DNA from: a virus
DNA length: 26,213 bases
Reading direction: 5' to 3' (one strand)
Virus record (IMG/VR): IMGVR_UViG_3300023171_000195
Span: 1-26,213 of that record
The translations under genes and the position numbers were made by a program. Every line of letters begins with the position of its first letter. Positions within the stretch are counted from its first letter, which is position 1. This document shows positions 14,243-22,593 of the stretch, piece after piece. The notes beneath the pieces are model-generated. The model was not told the origin of the DNA and did not search any database. It saw only the letters and a list, made by a program, of their open reading frames with translations.

Positions 14243-15105
14243 ATAAAAATTATTTTAATTGCGTCACCTGATGAAGTGCCGGGTAGCCCTTCGATTAATT
14301 TAGTTGTCTCATCGTAAGTGAAAGGAGCGTTTGCGGTTTTTCCATTAATATATACCGCAACTATTGCGTCGCTTGGTAAGGTTTCGACCGACAGATCAAG
14401 TGAATAATCCGAAACGTCAGCTCCAGTCTTATTAATGATTGTTTTCCCTACACCACTAGAAGAATTTCCACTTCCACTGAACAGATAAGGCAATCCAGTA
14501 CCATCAGCAGGAATATAGATACTATCAACTTCTACAGTATTTACTGGTAAGGTTGGTTTAACTGGAGAGCTTGATGAAGCTCCTGTAAGTATTTGTATCG
14601 ATCCTAATGAATTGGCATAAATTAAGTCTATCCTGCTTACCCCGATTGGTTGCGCATCATAGCTCAGTCCAGTTGAAGTTGTTTTTGTATAAACTACATT
14701 GCTAATCGCCCATGCTCCCTTGGCGACTTCTGTAGATAGGCTAGCGGTATCAATTTGGGTTCTAAGTCCGCTAACTACTCCATCTGGATGGGATATTCCC
14801 AAAGGAATGGTACATTGTTCGAACCAGGCAGAAACTCCTCTACGCCAAAAAATAAGGGAAACCCCGTCGTTAGTCTGCACATAGATATCTCCCTCCAAAC
14901 TTCCAATTGCTCCAGTAGGATTTGCTGTACCTGTGAAGAACGAAAAGGAGTTAATTGCCGCAATAAAGTCAGTCAATAAGGTAGCAAGTGCAATCCCTAT
15001 TGTTCCAACATCTCCAGTATCAACGCTATTTGCAGTCTCCTTAGAAACTACGTCGTTATTTACCTGAAGTATGTAGCTATCCTTTAAACTATTATATCCG
15101 TTCAT
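14239..15105 (-). CDS. Tail/baseplate protein, possible fibre connector
   Basis: 288 aa, no firm family. The N-terminal third is polar and helical with a short hydrophobic stretch (IGIALATLLTDFIAAINSFSFF). The middle has GDIYVQTNDGVSLIFWRRGVSAWFEQC, like fibre segments that carry an 'IYVQ-x-DG' strand, and later ISRIDLIYA-type strands. The C-terminal domain begins near GKTIINKTGADVSD and is beta-rich. It lies between the large tail-tip protein and the signal-peptide fibre, with 4-nt overlaps on both sides, so it is probably a baseplate or fibre-connecting virion protein. Confidence 0.6.
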   Translation of the reverse strand: MNGYNSLKDSYILQVNNDVVSKETANSVDTGDVGTIGIALATLLTDFIAAINSFSFFTGTANPTGAIGSLEGDIYVQTNDGVSLIFWRRGVSAWFEQCTIPLGISHPDGVVSGLRTQIDTASLSTEVAKGAWAISNVVYTKTTSTGLSYDAQPIGVSRIDLIYANSLGSIQILTGASSSSPVKPTLPVNTVEVDSIYIPADGTGLPYLFSGSGNSSSGVGKTIINKTGADVSDYSLDLSVETLPSDAIVAVYINGKTANAPFTYDETTKLIEGLPGTSSGDAIKIIFI

Positions 15106-17546
15106 ATAAATTCAGTTGTAAATTCTTCGGTAAACACTCCGCCAAGCTTTAGTCCGGGGTTATGATTTTGCACGATTGGAGGCTCGATGATGTTACTCGA
15201 ACCAGGTAATTGAGGTGCTGTATAATCGTTGCTGATCAGGTTTTTTGTAAACACCTCTACTAGAGTGCCGTTAGCTTCCCTATTTTTTATATCAAATGTT
15301 ACATCCTTCCAGATGAATATCTTCTGGTCGAAATCAGGATCACATGCCGCGCTAATGTTATAGCTATCCAGATAAGAAAGCTTATTTCCGTATAATGTGC
15401 AATCGAAAATATTATAGGCTAATTGGTAGGCTTTCAAAATGCTTCGAGCTACACAAAGACCAATTGGCACTGGCGCGTTGCTTTCTCCGAACTCATACCA
15501 ACCGGTAGCGTGATCGCCATTCTTTAGAAAAATAGTCTGCAATTGAGATTGTGGTGCAGATGTGTATTCCTGCAAACCAATCAATACCAGATTAAAGTTT
15601 ATATTGGTGAATACGAATTCACCCCATATAATATTTGTTTCGTCTGGTTTTTCGCTATAAAATCCATGTTGAGAACACACATGTACGTTACCACTGGATT
15701 TTTTATCACTAGTTAGCGTACCAGTTATTGCAATGTTGTCAATGGCAATAGGAGAGTACTCGTTTACTTCCAAATATTCGAATGTTGACGGTTGTCCAAC
15801 ATTGTTATTAATTTTTCTTACAATCTCAAGCTTTACAAACCCGAAAAACTGAATCAATAGATCTCCGCTCATTGGAGATTCTGGCAATTCAATATTAATG
15901 GCGAATGAAAAAATATCCCCGATCGTATTATCTACAATAATTGTACATACCGATACTTGAGTAACCCATTCAAAACTTCCACTAACATTACTTAAGTAAT
16001 ATTGGCCGATCTTGAAAAGAACTTTGAAGTTGTGCGGGCCATTGGTCTTACCAATATTAAGCGACACTTTAGATGTCTGTTTTCTAGTTAGCCATGTTTT
16101 TGCACTTTCAATCCATTTACCGCTCACAGCCTTTTCAAGAAAGCTGCACGCCCAATCTTCAACCGGAATTCTAACTCCTGCAGTAGCTTGTATTTCCTTT
16201 TGAACTCGCACGATCTTAATGCCGCCGTATTTTGTCCAAAAGTTGAAGTTTTGCCCATCCCATTGTGAAAAATCACCGTTATAGATGATGTCTGGAGCTC
16301 GTCCAAACTCTTGAGTAACCTTTACGGTTTTGAAAGCATTTCCAATCGATATACTTGGGCTCTCGTCTAGCAATAGTAGGTCAGTTCCAGTTTTTCTTAA
16401 TGTAGTGATTGTGCCGGATTGTTTAAATCTAGCGGTGTTGTCGTAAAGTCTGAACCTGGCATTTCCTTTGGCAAATTCATTTACCCTAAAAAACCTCCAT
16501 ACGCCATCAATCTGGGCAATGGATGCGCCGAACTGTTTGCAAACCGCTTCTAATGCCTGATATGCAGAATATACTTTGCCGCTCGTATCGGTCATTCTTA
16601 ATGGAGATACACGAGCAAGATCAAGTGGATCGTTATCTAAACCGTTTTCCATTCCAGTTGCATATAGATTGCAGATGGTCATGATATCAAGGTTAAGATT
16701 GGTCATCGCTAGAGCGTAGGCCAAAATATGCAGGAACGATTGCCTAATTTCAGTACTGCTTCCCACTGGCAGGGGATAGGTAATTGTTTTTAAAGCGCCC
16801 AAACCATCGGTAGCCCTTATTTTTACAGCATAAGGCGGCGCTTCAAATGGTTCTTGCGCACTATCTGGAGTAATGAAACCTAAAAAATCTACGGTGTTTG
16901 TAGATAGATCTATATGTTCAAGCTTAAATTCACGCTCATCGAACGTGTAGAGATTGGAAAGCTTAAAGTCTTCCTGTGCAATAAATGAGAATTCGAACTC
17001 CAGTCCGCGAATTGGATGTAATTTATGGTCTCCACTGGTATATATTTTTTTAACCGGCGAGGCATCACCAATAAGTATTTGAATTGGCTCACCCGTAAAG
17101 TATCTCTTATAAATATTTACTTTGTAAGATTTGTCTTCGATATCGCAATAGCTGTAATATGCATATAACCCAAAGTCCGCATTTCCAAATGGATTTGGCG
17201 GAATAGCTGGAGTAGGTAGCTGTGTATCGTAACCGCATGCTGGCTCATTAAAAACGGCTTGTGCCGTAGCAAATGGAGTAACGGCAGAGGCTAAAACGCT
17301 GTATTTAGTAAAAGTAACTGTATTGCAAAATGAAGTCAATAAGGTAGCCTCTCCGCCAGTGGTAAAACTCACAGGGTAGTTGTTCGATTTATAATCTTCA
17401 ATGGAAGGAAGTCCGATGTGTTCCTTGCCTGGTATATCCTCGCGGGTGATGTTGCCGTTCTCGTCAACGAAAACACGTACATATCTTTTACTAGCGAGTA
17501 TGCCAGAAGGTTTAACCCAGAATTCCAGTATCATGGTTTTTGCCAT
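15102..17546 (-). CDS. Large tail-tip (baseplate) protein
   Basis: 814 aa, directly after the tape measure. In siphoviruses that position holds distal-tail and tail-associated proteins. A strand-rich region near residues 225-260 (VDFLGFITPDSAQEPFEAPPYAVKIRATDGLGAL) matches a segment I know from large tail proteins of Bacteroidota phages, of the form 'G-x-(I/V)-x-PD-x-x-x-(E/Q)PF-x-(A)PY-x-(V)-x-(I)-x-A-x-DGLG-x-L'. The C-terminal half contains beta-strand rich, carbohydrate-binding-like stretches. No peptidase or lysozyme motif was seen. Its stop overlaps the following gene by 4 nt and its start abuts the tape-measure stop. Confidence 0.7.
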   Translation of the reverse strand: MAKTMILEFWVKPSGILASKRYVRVFVDENGNITREDIPGKEHIGLPSIEDYKSNNYPVSFTTGGEATLLTSFCNTVTFTKYSVLASAVTPFATAQAVFNEPACGYDTQLPTPAIPPNPFGNADFGLYAYYSYCDIEDKSYKVNIYKRYFTGEPIQILIGDASPVKKIYTSGDHKLHPIRGLEFEFSFIAQEDFKLSNLYTFDEREFKLEHIDLSTNTVDFLGFITPDSAQEPFEAPPYAVKIRATDGLGALKTITYPLPVGSSTEIRQSFLHILAYALAMTNLNLDIMTICNLYATGMENGLDNDPLDLARVSPLRMTDTSGKVYSAYQALEAVCKQFGASIAQIDGVWRFFRVNEFAKGNARFRLYDNTARFKQSGTITTLRKTGTDLLLLDESPSISIGNAFKTVKVTQEFGRAPDIIYNGDFSQWDGQNFNFWTKYGGIKIVRVQKEIQATAGVRIPVEDWACSFLEKAVSGKWIESAKTWLTRKQTSKVSLNIGKTNGPHNFKVLFKIGQYYLSNVSGSFEWVTQVSVCTIIVDNTIGDIFSFAINIELPESPMSGDLLIQFFGFVKLEIVRKINNNVGQPSTFEYLEVNEYSPIAIDNIAITGTLTSDKKSSGNVHVCSQHGFYSEKPDETNIIWGEFVFTNINFNLVLIGLQEYTSAPQSQLQTIFLKNGDHATGWYEFGESNAPVPIGLCVARSILKAYQLAYNIFDCTLYGNKLSYLDSYNISAACDPDFDQKIFIWKDVTFDIKNREANGTLVEVFTKNLISNDYTAPQLPGSSNIIEPPIVQNHNPGLKLGGVFTEEFTTEFI

Positions 17547-19690
17547 TATATAGTCCTCCCCATTAGTTTTTCCTCCTGCCTGAACTTTATTACGAGTTCG
17601 CGCATACTGATGCCCATTGATCCTACGATATTGACATTCGATTGGCCTTGTGGCAATAGATCCCTAAGCTTGTTTAATGGCGCAACGACTTCAGGGTTGT
17701 TTGAAGCTCCCGCATATTCACCCATCAATCCTAAAGTAGGACCAGAAATAATTCCGCCGTTTGCGAATGGACGGGGTGTATTTGATTTGCTTTTACTTCC
17801 GTTCATTAAGTTGCCAATTGCTCCGGAAGCTACTTTTAGTGCCAGTCCAGCAGCAATTACCCCTATTGCTGCTCCAATTGAGGTTATAGGATTTGCAAAT
17901 AGAGCGGCTTTCAAACCAGCGAAAGCTTTAGCGGCTAAACCGAATTTTATAAGTTGATCGCCAAACGCACTTAAGAACGTAGACATTCCCTCTAGGATAA
18001 CTTTGCCAATACTTCCGCCTTCACCAGAAAACAATTTACCGATCTCAGTAGCGATATTTGCTATAGTACTACCAATAGAAGACAATATTAAGTCGTTGAT
18101 TACTGAAGTGAACTCCTTTACTTGAGCTTCGGCATCCGACATAACTACAGATACACTCTTTTTTGCTTGAGGAAACGAAACCTGAGCTTCTTTATATTGC
18201 AATCCTTTTGGATTAACCTTAACATTTCCGTTAACTGGAGCTAAGTCTTTTCCTCTAACCAATACAGCTAGTCTTTCCTGTTCTAAAATCAGTTTTTTAA
18301 CCGCTTCACTGGCGGGTGAAAGTCCGTTTGCAATCAAAGATTTTATTGCTGCCTGATATGCATCGATGTCGGCAATTCTTTGCTCGTTAAAAGTAGCACC
18401 AAACTCAACGCTATTTTGTTTTATAGCGATTGCTAAGTCTTTGTAAACATCTTTGATCTCATCGGCCGCACCCTTCAATCCCTTTCCGAAATTCGCATCT
18501 GGCTTGATGTCGGAAAAATTTGCTTGTGCATCATTAATAGCTTGAGCGCTTTTTTGAAACTCATCATTTATAGCTTTTTGCACACCCTGTATTACCGTAA
18601 AGCTTTTAATCTTATCGATAAATGGATCTGACAACAATTTGCTATCCAATTGCTCTAAACCTTTGAGTGCCTTCTTGAAGTCTTCTACGCTTTTAGCGCT
18701 GGCTAAGGTTTTGCTTGTAAATTCGTTAAATTCATTCGCCGCCTCTCCAATTATAAAAACGCCTTTTTCAATATCGGTAGAACCTTTGTCTGCAAATGGA
18801 TTAATTGCCCTGTTTATTTTTCGCCCGATTTCTGTATTAAATCCGAAAGCACCCTGTTCATTATGATCAAGATTATATTTGTTCACCAGTTCAACTTCCT
18901 TATTGAATCTGATAATGCCTTGCAGCATCTTATTTAGCGCATTGAGGGCGTTATTAAACACACCCGTACTATTATTGCCAACAGACAAAAGCATCTGATC
19001 CCAGCTATCGCCAAGATTGGAGATCTTACCTCCGAGTGTTTCAGATATCTTAGCCATCGAACCAGATACCCCCTGAGCAGATCCCAAATTGGTAATGTAG
19101 TCGCGTATAGAGCCTGACGTTTTTTCTACCTGCGTTTGCACGCCCTTGTAGGTAAAGATTACGCTATCACCTGCATCTTTTGCCCTGATACCGAATTCCT
19201 TCAATCTCTCGAACTCTCCAGATTGCGCGTCTAGTATCGCTTCGGCCAACTGATCAAATGACTTGCCAGTACTGGAAGCTAGATCACCCAGATAGGTCAT
19301 TTGCTGCCCAGTAGGCTTAAAACCCCCATTGGCAAGCTTTACAAAACTTGCGGTCAATTCATTTACTGCAAACGGTGTCTTAGCAGCGAAATCTTGAATT
19401 TCCTGCATCTTTAACGATGCTAATGCGGTGCTATTTAAAGTGTTTCCCAACACGGCATTGTACTTTTGGAATTCAGCAGTCACATCGATTACCGCTTTGC
19501 CAAATCCTACGATTGCTGCAGTAGAGAAAATACCAGATAGGTTAGAGGTGACAATGGAAGAAAGCTTGTTAGTAGCTTTATCAATATTCTTCCCGAAAGC
19601 CTCAAATTGTGATTGAGCTTTTTTAAGATTGGCACTTAGGCTGTCAATCCTTGCTAATATATCAATACTTAAAGTTGCGTTCGCTCCCAT
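17546..19690 (-). CDS. Tail tape measure protein
   Basis: 714 aa. It sets tail length and is carried in the tail tube. The N-terminal region is helical with alternating charged and hydrophobic residues (ARIDSLSANLKKAQSQFEAFGKNI), followed by the typical AVIDVTAEFQKYNAVLGNTL and TPFAVNELTASFVKLANGGF segments of the TP901/lambda tape-measure class. Hydrophobic stretches near the C terminus (FGLAAKAFAGLKAALFAN and ITSIGAAIGVIAAGLALKVASG) may cross the host membrane. By the rule of about 0.15 nm per residue the tail would be near 100 nm, a siphovirus-type tail. It follows the frameshifted chaperone gene, the standard gene order. Confidence 0.9.
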   Translation of the reverse strand: MGANATLSIDILARIDSLSANLKKAQSQFEAFGKNIDKATNKLSSIVTSNLSGIFSTAAIVGFGKAVIDVTAEFQKYNAVLGNTLNSTALASLKMQEIQDFAAKTPFAVNELTASFVKLANGGFKPTGQQMTYLGDLASSTGKSFDQLAEAILDAQSGEFERLKEFGIRAKDAGDSVIFTYKGVQTQVEKTSGSIRDYITNLGSAQGVSGSMAKISETLGGKISNLGDSWDQMLLSVGNNSTGVFNNALNALNKMLQGIIRFNKEVELVNKYNLDHNEQGAFGFNTEIGRKINRAINPFADKGSTDIEKGVFIIGEAANEFNEFTSKTLASAKSVEDFKKALKGLEQLDSKLLSDPFIDKIKSFTVIQGVQKAINDEFQKSAQAINDAQANFSDIKPDANFGKGLKGAADEIKDVYKDLAIAIKQNSVEFGATFNEQRIADIDAYQAAIKSLIANGLSPASEAVKKLILEQERLAVLVRGKDLAPVNGNVKVNPKGLQYKEAQVSFPQAKKSVSVVMSDAEAQVKEFTSVINDLILSSIGSTIANIATEIGKLFSGEGGSIGKVILEGMSTFLSAFGDQLIKFGLAAKAFAGLKAALFANPITSIGAAIGVIAAGLALKVASGAIGNLMNGSKSKSNTPRPFANGGIISGPTLGLMGEYAGASNNPEVVAPLNKLRDLLPQGQSNVNIVGSMGISMRELVIKFRQEEKLMGRTI

Positions 19691-19695
19691 CTCAC

Positions 19696-20016
19696 TTATC
19701 TCATGCTCTGTTTGAACTCTTCGAATTCTCTCTTTGTAAGGCGTTTTGCCTTTCTCCTTTTAGTAGCTTGCCTGTTATCTGTCGGCAACGGCCACCAATT
19801 CATTATATTTTTTTCGGCCTTCTGAGGGTCTGAATTCATTCTGTAGACCATCCAGTTAATTGCCCTGGTATGTTCCCATTGTTTTAACTGTGTTTTACGG
19901 AGGCCTTCTGAATAGAAGTGCCATTCCCGCCAAGTCATACAATAGAATTCATTCAAAGAAACGCCAAGCTCCCCGACCGTAGTCAGAATTTCAGCTTCAG
20001 TGGGGAGCTTATCTAC
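19696..20016 (-). CDS. Tail assembly chaperone T part, made by -1 frameshift
   Basis: The frame has no ATG near its 5' end (only TTG at 19956). It is open upstream to the end of the previous gene in the -1 frame. Slipping at A AAA AAG (20022-20016) joins 103 codons of the upstream gene to 106 codons ending at 19699, giving a 209-aa fusion. Translation across the junction reads VDKLPTEAEILTTVGELG and then runs into MNEFYCMTWREWHF. The C-terminal part, with WEHTRAINW and WWPLPTD, matches the T domain seen in Bacteroidota phage chaperones. The stop lies 5 nt before the tape-measure ATG. The G/GT pair chaperones the tape measure during tail assembly. Confidence 0.85.
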   Translation of the reverse strand, partial: VDKLPTEAEILTTVGELGVSLNEFYCMTWREWHFYSEGLRKTQLKQWEHTRAINWMVYRMNSDPQKAEKNIMNWWPLPTDNRQATKRRKAKRLTKREFEEFKQSMR

Positions 20017-20324
20017 TTTTTTCCCTTGGTTTTTTTAGTTTCGCCAAGATTATAGCTAGACTGGAATACATCGAAAACCGTAGTCAATCCTTCTAAACCA
20101 ATATCGTCCGCCCATACGAGCACGTCATCAATGGTAAAATCAGGATCTTCTTTTTTCACAAGGCAATTGTTCAAAAGACCGAAATAAATCAGGTCGGCAA
20201 TCAGGTCAAATGAAAAAGCAAGAGTTTTGAAATCGTACTTAGACATCAAGCTTAATAGTGCTCTGTTCCCGAACTTTATGCCACGGCTTTTACCACCCAG
20301 CTCCAGATTGATATATCCGTTCAT
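20013..20324 (-). CDS. Tail assembly chaperone G-like protein
   Basis: 103 aa. A mostly helical acidic protein (GNRALLSLMSKYDFKTLAFSFDLIADLIYFGLLNNC, then IDDVLVWADDIGLEGL) with a lysine-rich end (ETKKTKGKK). Position between the major tail protein and the tape measure, small size, and the -1 slippery sequence at the 3' end identify it as the G component of the G/GT chaperone system. It coats the tape measure and is released as tail tube polymerises. The ATG at 20324 lies 1 nt from the stop of the major tail gene. Confidence 0.85.
   Translation of the reverse strand: MNGYINLELGGKSRGIKFGNRALLSLMSKYDFKTLAFSFDLIADLIYFGLLNNCLVKKEDPDFTIDDVLVWADDIGLEGLTTVFDVFQSSYNLGETKKTKGKK
20016..20022 (-). promoter_or_regulatory. 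A AAA AAG slippery site for -1 ribosomal frameshift
   Basis: The in-frame codons GGA AAA AAG TAG put the classic slippery heptamer A AAA AAG directly before the stop codon of the G gene. An earlier run AAA AAA (20036-20031) would slip into the same -1 frame. The position, right at the end of G and upstream of the tape measure, matches the lambda G/GT site. No downstream pseudoknot could be judged by eye. Confidence 0.85.
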
Positions 20325-20325
20325 A

Positions 20326-20763
20326 TTAAACTGGTTTTACGATTACTGGAACTCCCAAACCTGCAAACGAGGTTGTGAAACTGAATGGATCTTCGCTGTT
20401 GGCATCTTCCTTATAAGAGGTGATTATAATTTCACCAGCTCTGTAAATAGATCCACTAGCATTGGCCATTTTAGCTTGAACTTTTTCACCCGCGACAGAG
20501 ATTTCCAAAAGCTCCTGATAGTTAGCTTCTGTATCTTCGTCCGCATCCGAAATAGCTTGTCCAGAGGCTTCTAATCCCCAAGTAGCTTTACCAGCAATAC
20601 CGTCCCGATTTTTACCAACACATTTATTGGTGATCTCCTTTAACTCACGGTCAAACGAGAATGAATTGCTATCCAAACACGCTACAGTTCTAAAAACCGA
20701 GTCTCCAGTGCGTTTGATAAAAAGAAATACATCCGCCCCGTCATAATACTCTCTTGTCGCCAT
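20326..20763 (-). CDS. Major tail protein (TP901-1-like tube)
   Basis: 145 aa. The sequence MATREYYDGADVFLFIK, then CLDSNSFSFDRELKEITNKCVGKNRDGIAGKATWGLEASGQA, and the late segment ITSYKEDANSEDPFSFTTSFAGLG follow the layout of TP901-1-like major tail proteins. Those have the form '...S-x-x-x-x-x-I-(D/T)-x-(S/K)-x-KD-x-(G)-x-(W)-x-E-x-x-(A/G)-x-(R/G)-(S/Q)-x-(S/A)...' with a beta-sandwich. The protein polymerises into the tail tube. Position after the tail completion gene and before the chaperone pair supports the call. Confidence 0.85.
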   Translation of the reverse strand: MATREYYDGADVFLFIKRTGDSVFRTVACLDSNSFSFDRELKEITNKCVGKNRDGIAGKATWGLEASGQAISDADEDTEANYQELLEISVAGEKVQAKMANASGSIYRAGEIIITSYKEDANSEDPFSFTTSFAGLGVPVIVKPV

Positions 20764-20769
20764 TTTCTT

Positions 20770-21189
20770 TTAATTTAATTGTCTAATAATATGTTCAAAC
20801 CTTAATAATCGCCTGTAGATACTCTCGGTATCACTTAAAGAATTAAGTTTATTGTCTTCTACTAATTTTATCTTTACTGCCTGTAAATCATCATTGATTA
20901 CAAGCTTTGTTTTACTGTTTATTACCGCTAAAATCTGTGAAGCGATAAGGTCTGCACCTTTACTTCCGCCTGCTGAATTTTTCAATGTCGATGTCACGAT
21001 GTCGAGCAATACATATGCTTTATGTCCGAAATCGGTTTTATTGCTCTGCTCATTTGCCAATTGCCCAGTAATTACCACATAAGGCGTAGTGGCATCATCT
21101 GGAACAGCCCCTTCCTCATATACCTTAAGGCCAATAGCAATAAGCTTATTGAAATAGGCTACACGTAATGGCAATGACACATCTTTCAT
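20770..21189 (-). CDS. Tail completion / tail terminator-like protein
   Basis: 139 aa. VPDDATTPYVVITGQLANEQSNKTDFGHKAYVLLDIVTSTLKNSAGGSKGADLIASQIL matches the layout of the DUF3168 tail-completion family: P-Y-(V/I)-x-(I/L), then a strand with (V)-(L)-(D/T)-(I/V)-(H/V)-(T/S), then G-x-x-(E/D)-(A/V)-(I)-x-x-x-(I). Such proteins cap the tail tube and help join it to the head. The gene lies between the HK97-gp10-like gene and the major tail gene, the standard place. Overlap with the upstream gene is 4 nt. Confidence 0.75.
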   Translation of the reverse strand: MKDVSLPLRVAYFNKLIAIGLKVYEEGAVPDDATTPYVVITGQLANEQSNKTDFGHKAYVLLDIVTSTLKNSAGGSKGADLIASQILAVINSKTKLVINDDLQAVKIKLVEDNKLNSLSDTESIYRRLLRFEHIIRQLN

Positions 21190-21605
21190 CGGTTTAAATT
21201 CCTTTTAATCATTGTTTCAAGCGACTTGATAAGTTCATCTTGATGTTTGTAATAAGCCGGAAAAAAGAATGGCCTAGCTGGTAAATTCACTAATCGATCT
21301 CCTTTTCCAATATATTGCTTTGCATATGCCGACAGGTCCAATGGTACTTGTACATAGGTACCAGTACCAAATTCAACATAGGCGGAATAGTGAGCAAGAC
21401 TAGATATTTTATAGCCTAACCCCCCTCTAACTGGTGTCGATACAATCATACCCTTTAAATAGCCTAGATCAACTGGAGCAGCGTTACCCGCATCCCTTAC
21501 GATCATATCCGCCGCATCTTCAATCTCTGCCTTAGCATCCGCTATAATATCATCAGGCAGTTTTTTTAGTTTTCTAACTAGCGCTTCCAGTCCTTTAATT
21601 TTCAC
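21186..21605 (-). CDS. HK97 gp10-like tail/head-tail joining protein
   Basis: 139 aa, starting at GTG (21605), overlapping the upstream gene by 11 nt. MKIKGLEALVRKLKKLPDDIIADAKAEIEDAADMIVRDAGNAAPVDLGYLKGMI, then SSLAHYSAYVEFGTGTYVQVP, and RPFFFPAYY are the marks of the HK97 gp10 family: an N-terminal helix, AP-x-D-x-G-x-L, H-Y-(A)-x-(Y)-(V)-E-(F/Y)-GT, then RPF-(L/F)-x-PA. These proteins act in tail attachment or completion. The C-terminal RPFFFPA is intact. Confidence 0.9.
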   Translation of the reverse strand: MKIKGLEALVRKLKKLPDDIIADAKAEIEDAADMIVRDAGNAAPVDLGYLKGMIVSTPVRGGLGYKISSLAHYSAYVEFGTGTYVQVPLDLSAYAKQYIGKGDRLVNLPARPFFFPAYYKHQDELIKSLETMIKRNLNR

Positions 21606-21921
21606 GGCCGACTACGATTAATGTCCATTCCTTGCGGCTAAACTCATCGCTTTCGATCTTCACTATCTTCATCTGTTCGCCCCTGTACTCTACGGTATAG
21701 CTTTGCTTAGGATTAAAGCCCCTCCTCATTCTCAACTTTATCTGAAAAGCTTGATTTAATCCTTCCTGTAAATGTTCCAGTGTTTTTTCGCTTCTAACCG
21801 CTTTGATATCCGCAATAGTTTCCAGAACCAAACTTGGAGTGGAAGTGAAGCCGCCAGCGCCGTCCGATACTTTTGTATAGTCAAAGAACTTTATCTTTTG
21901 CTTTAATCTTCCTGCATTCAT
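21595..21921 (-). CDS. Head closure / head-tail adaptor protein
   Basis: 108 aa. AGRLKQKIKFFDYTKVSDGAGGFTSTPSLVLETIADIKAVRSEKTLEHLQ, then KLRMRRGFNPKQSYTVEYRGEQMKIVKIESDE, match the SPP1 gp16 / phage head-closure family: L-x-x-(R/K)-(I/V)-x-F, D-G-x-GG-x-(T)-x-x-W/L, (A)-x-(I/V)-x-(P/A), then a (I/L)-x-YRG-x-x-(Y/M)-x-(I/V) strand. It plugs the connector channel and receives the tail. The gene overlaps its neighbours by 4 and 11 nt. Confidence 0.85.
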   Translation of the reverse strand: MNAGRLKQKIKFFDYTKVSDGAGGFTSTPSLVLETIADIKAVRSEKTLEHLQEGLNQAFQIKLRMRRGFNPKQSYTVEYRGEQMKIVKIESDEFSRKEWTLIVVGREN

Positions 21922-22364
21922 ATTCCAACCCTTCGTCTAAATCCTTTAGAGGCTAATTGGCATAGATCTGAGATATTGAACTTTATATCGGCTCTATTCT
22001 CAAAAGCGGTATGGATCACATTCAACATCGCATCTACCAGATCTTCGTCGCAATTACTGGAAGTATATCCTACTGTTTGCAGGTCTCCGTCCTTTTCGGT
22101 GATTGGTTCGAATGGCATATAGGCCAGCTCGCTAGTATAATCGCCGATAACCTTTATTTTACGCATACCAATGGACAATCCAGTCCATCTTTCAAAGTTT
22201 TTTCTAACTGCTTTTATCAGTTTGGTAATCATCAAATCGAAATCATCGAAATCAATTCCCATATAGTCTTTTGCCTGTTCCAAAGGAATCACCTCTTCAC
22301 TCACATCTTCGATCAGCTCGTAGGTGATTGTAGGCTCTTTACATTTGTCTTCAGGATAAAGCAT
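21918..22364 (-). CDS. Head-tail connector protein (gp6-like)
   Basis: 148 aa. YELIEDVSEEVIPLEQAKDYMGIDFDDFDLMITKLIKAVRKNFERWTGLSI fits the phage gp6-like head-tail connector family. Its features are (P)-(L/V)-(S/E)-x-(E)-(A/E)-(A)-K-x-(H/Y)-L-(R/G)-(I/V)-x-x-x-D-(E/D)-D-x-x-(I/L)-x-x-(L/Y)-(I/L), then the (E)-x-(Y/W)-(T/L)-(G/N) turn. The remaining part (DAMLNVIHTAFENRADIKF) is helical. It forms a ring under the portal and links it to the tail-joining proteins. Its start overlaps the upstream stop (TAATG). Confidence 0.8.
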   Translation of the reverse strand: MLYPEDKCKEPTITYELIEDVSEEVIPLEQAKDYMGIDFDDFDLMITKLIKAVRKNFERWTGLSIGMRKIKVIGDYTSELAYMPFEPITEKDGDLQTVGYTSSNCDEDLVDAMLNVIHTAFENRADIKFNISDLCQLASKGFRRRVGI

Positions 22365-22579
22365 TATTTGTTCTCGATATCGGTTTTTAATTCTTTCGTT
22401 ACCACCTCTTTGGCTAACTTCTTAGCTTTAGGCTGCTTTGGCTTAACAGGCTCTTTAGCTTTCGTTACCACCTCTTTGGCTACACCAAGTCTAACCAAGT
22501 AAGTTGCGGTGCCATCATTTACATCATATTCCTTTCCTTCTACGAAATCGATATGATTTTTGTTAAATCTAATTTTCAT
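22364..22579 (-). CDS. Small lysine-rich head-region protein
   Basis: 71 aa. The N-terminal 35 residues (MKIRFNKNHIDFVEGKEYDVNDGTATYLVRLGVA) look like a small beta-fold common in short head-region proteins of siphophages, of the form 'M-K-(V/I)-x-(F)-x-x-x-...-G-x-x-(Y/V)-x-(V/L)-x-...-A-x-x-L-(V/I)-x-x-G-x-A'. The rest is a lysine/proline/valine-rich tail in which AKEVVTK occurs twice, encoded by a 24-bp direct repeat. Position between capsid and connector suggests a virion or head-completion function, not proven. Confidence 0.65.
   Translation of the reverse strand: MKIRFNKNHIDFVEGKEYDVNDGTATYLVRLGVAKEVVTKAKEPVKPKQPKAKKLAKEVVTKELKTDIENK
22393..22482 (-). repeat. 24-bp direct repeat pair inside the lysine-rich head gene
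   Basis: The 24-mer beginning CTTTCGTTACCACC (plus strand) occurs exactly at 22393-22416 and again at 22459-22482, 66 bp apart. Both copies are in the same reading frame and encode the residues AKEVVTK. An exact 24-bp match including third codon positions indicates a recent in-gene duplication. Confidence 0.9.
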
Positions 22580-22593
22580 GGTCTAAAATTTTG

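Noticed and set aside
17418-17957. 179-codon + strand frame across the tape measure/tail-tip junction
   Set aside because: Antisense to conserved tail genes; no promoter or domain.
22011-22502. 163-codon + strand frame across the connector and lysine-rich genes
   Set aside because: It is antisense to two well-supported - strand head genes and has shadow-like composition.
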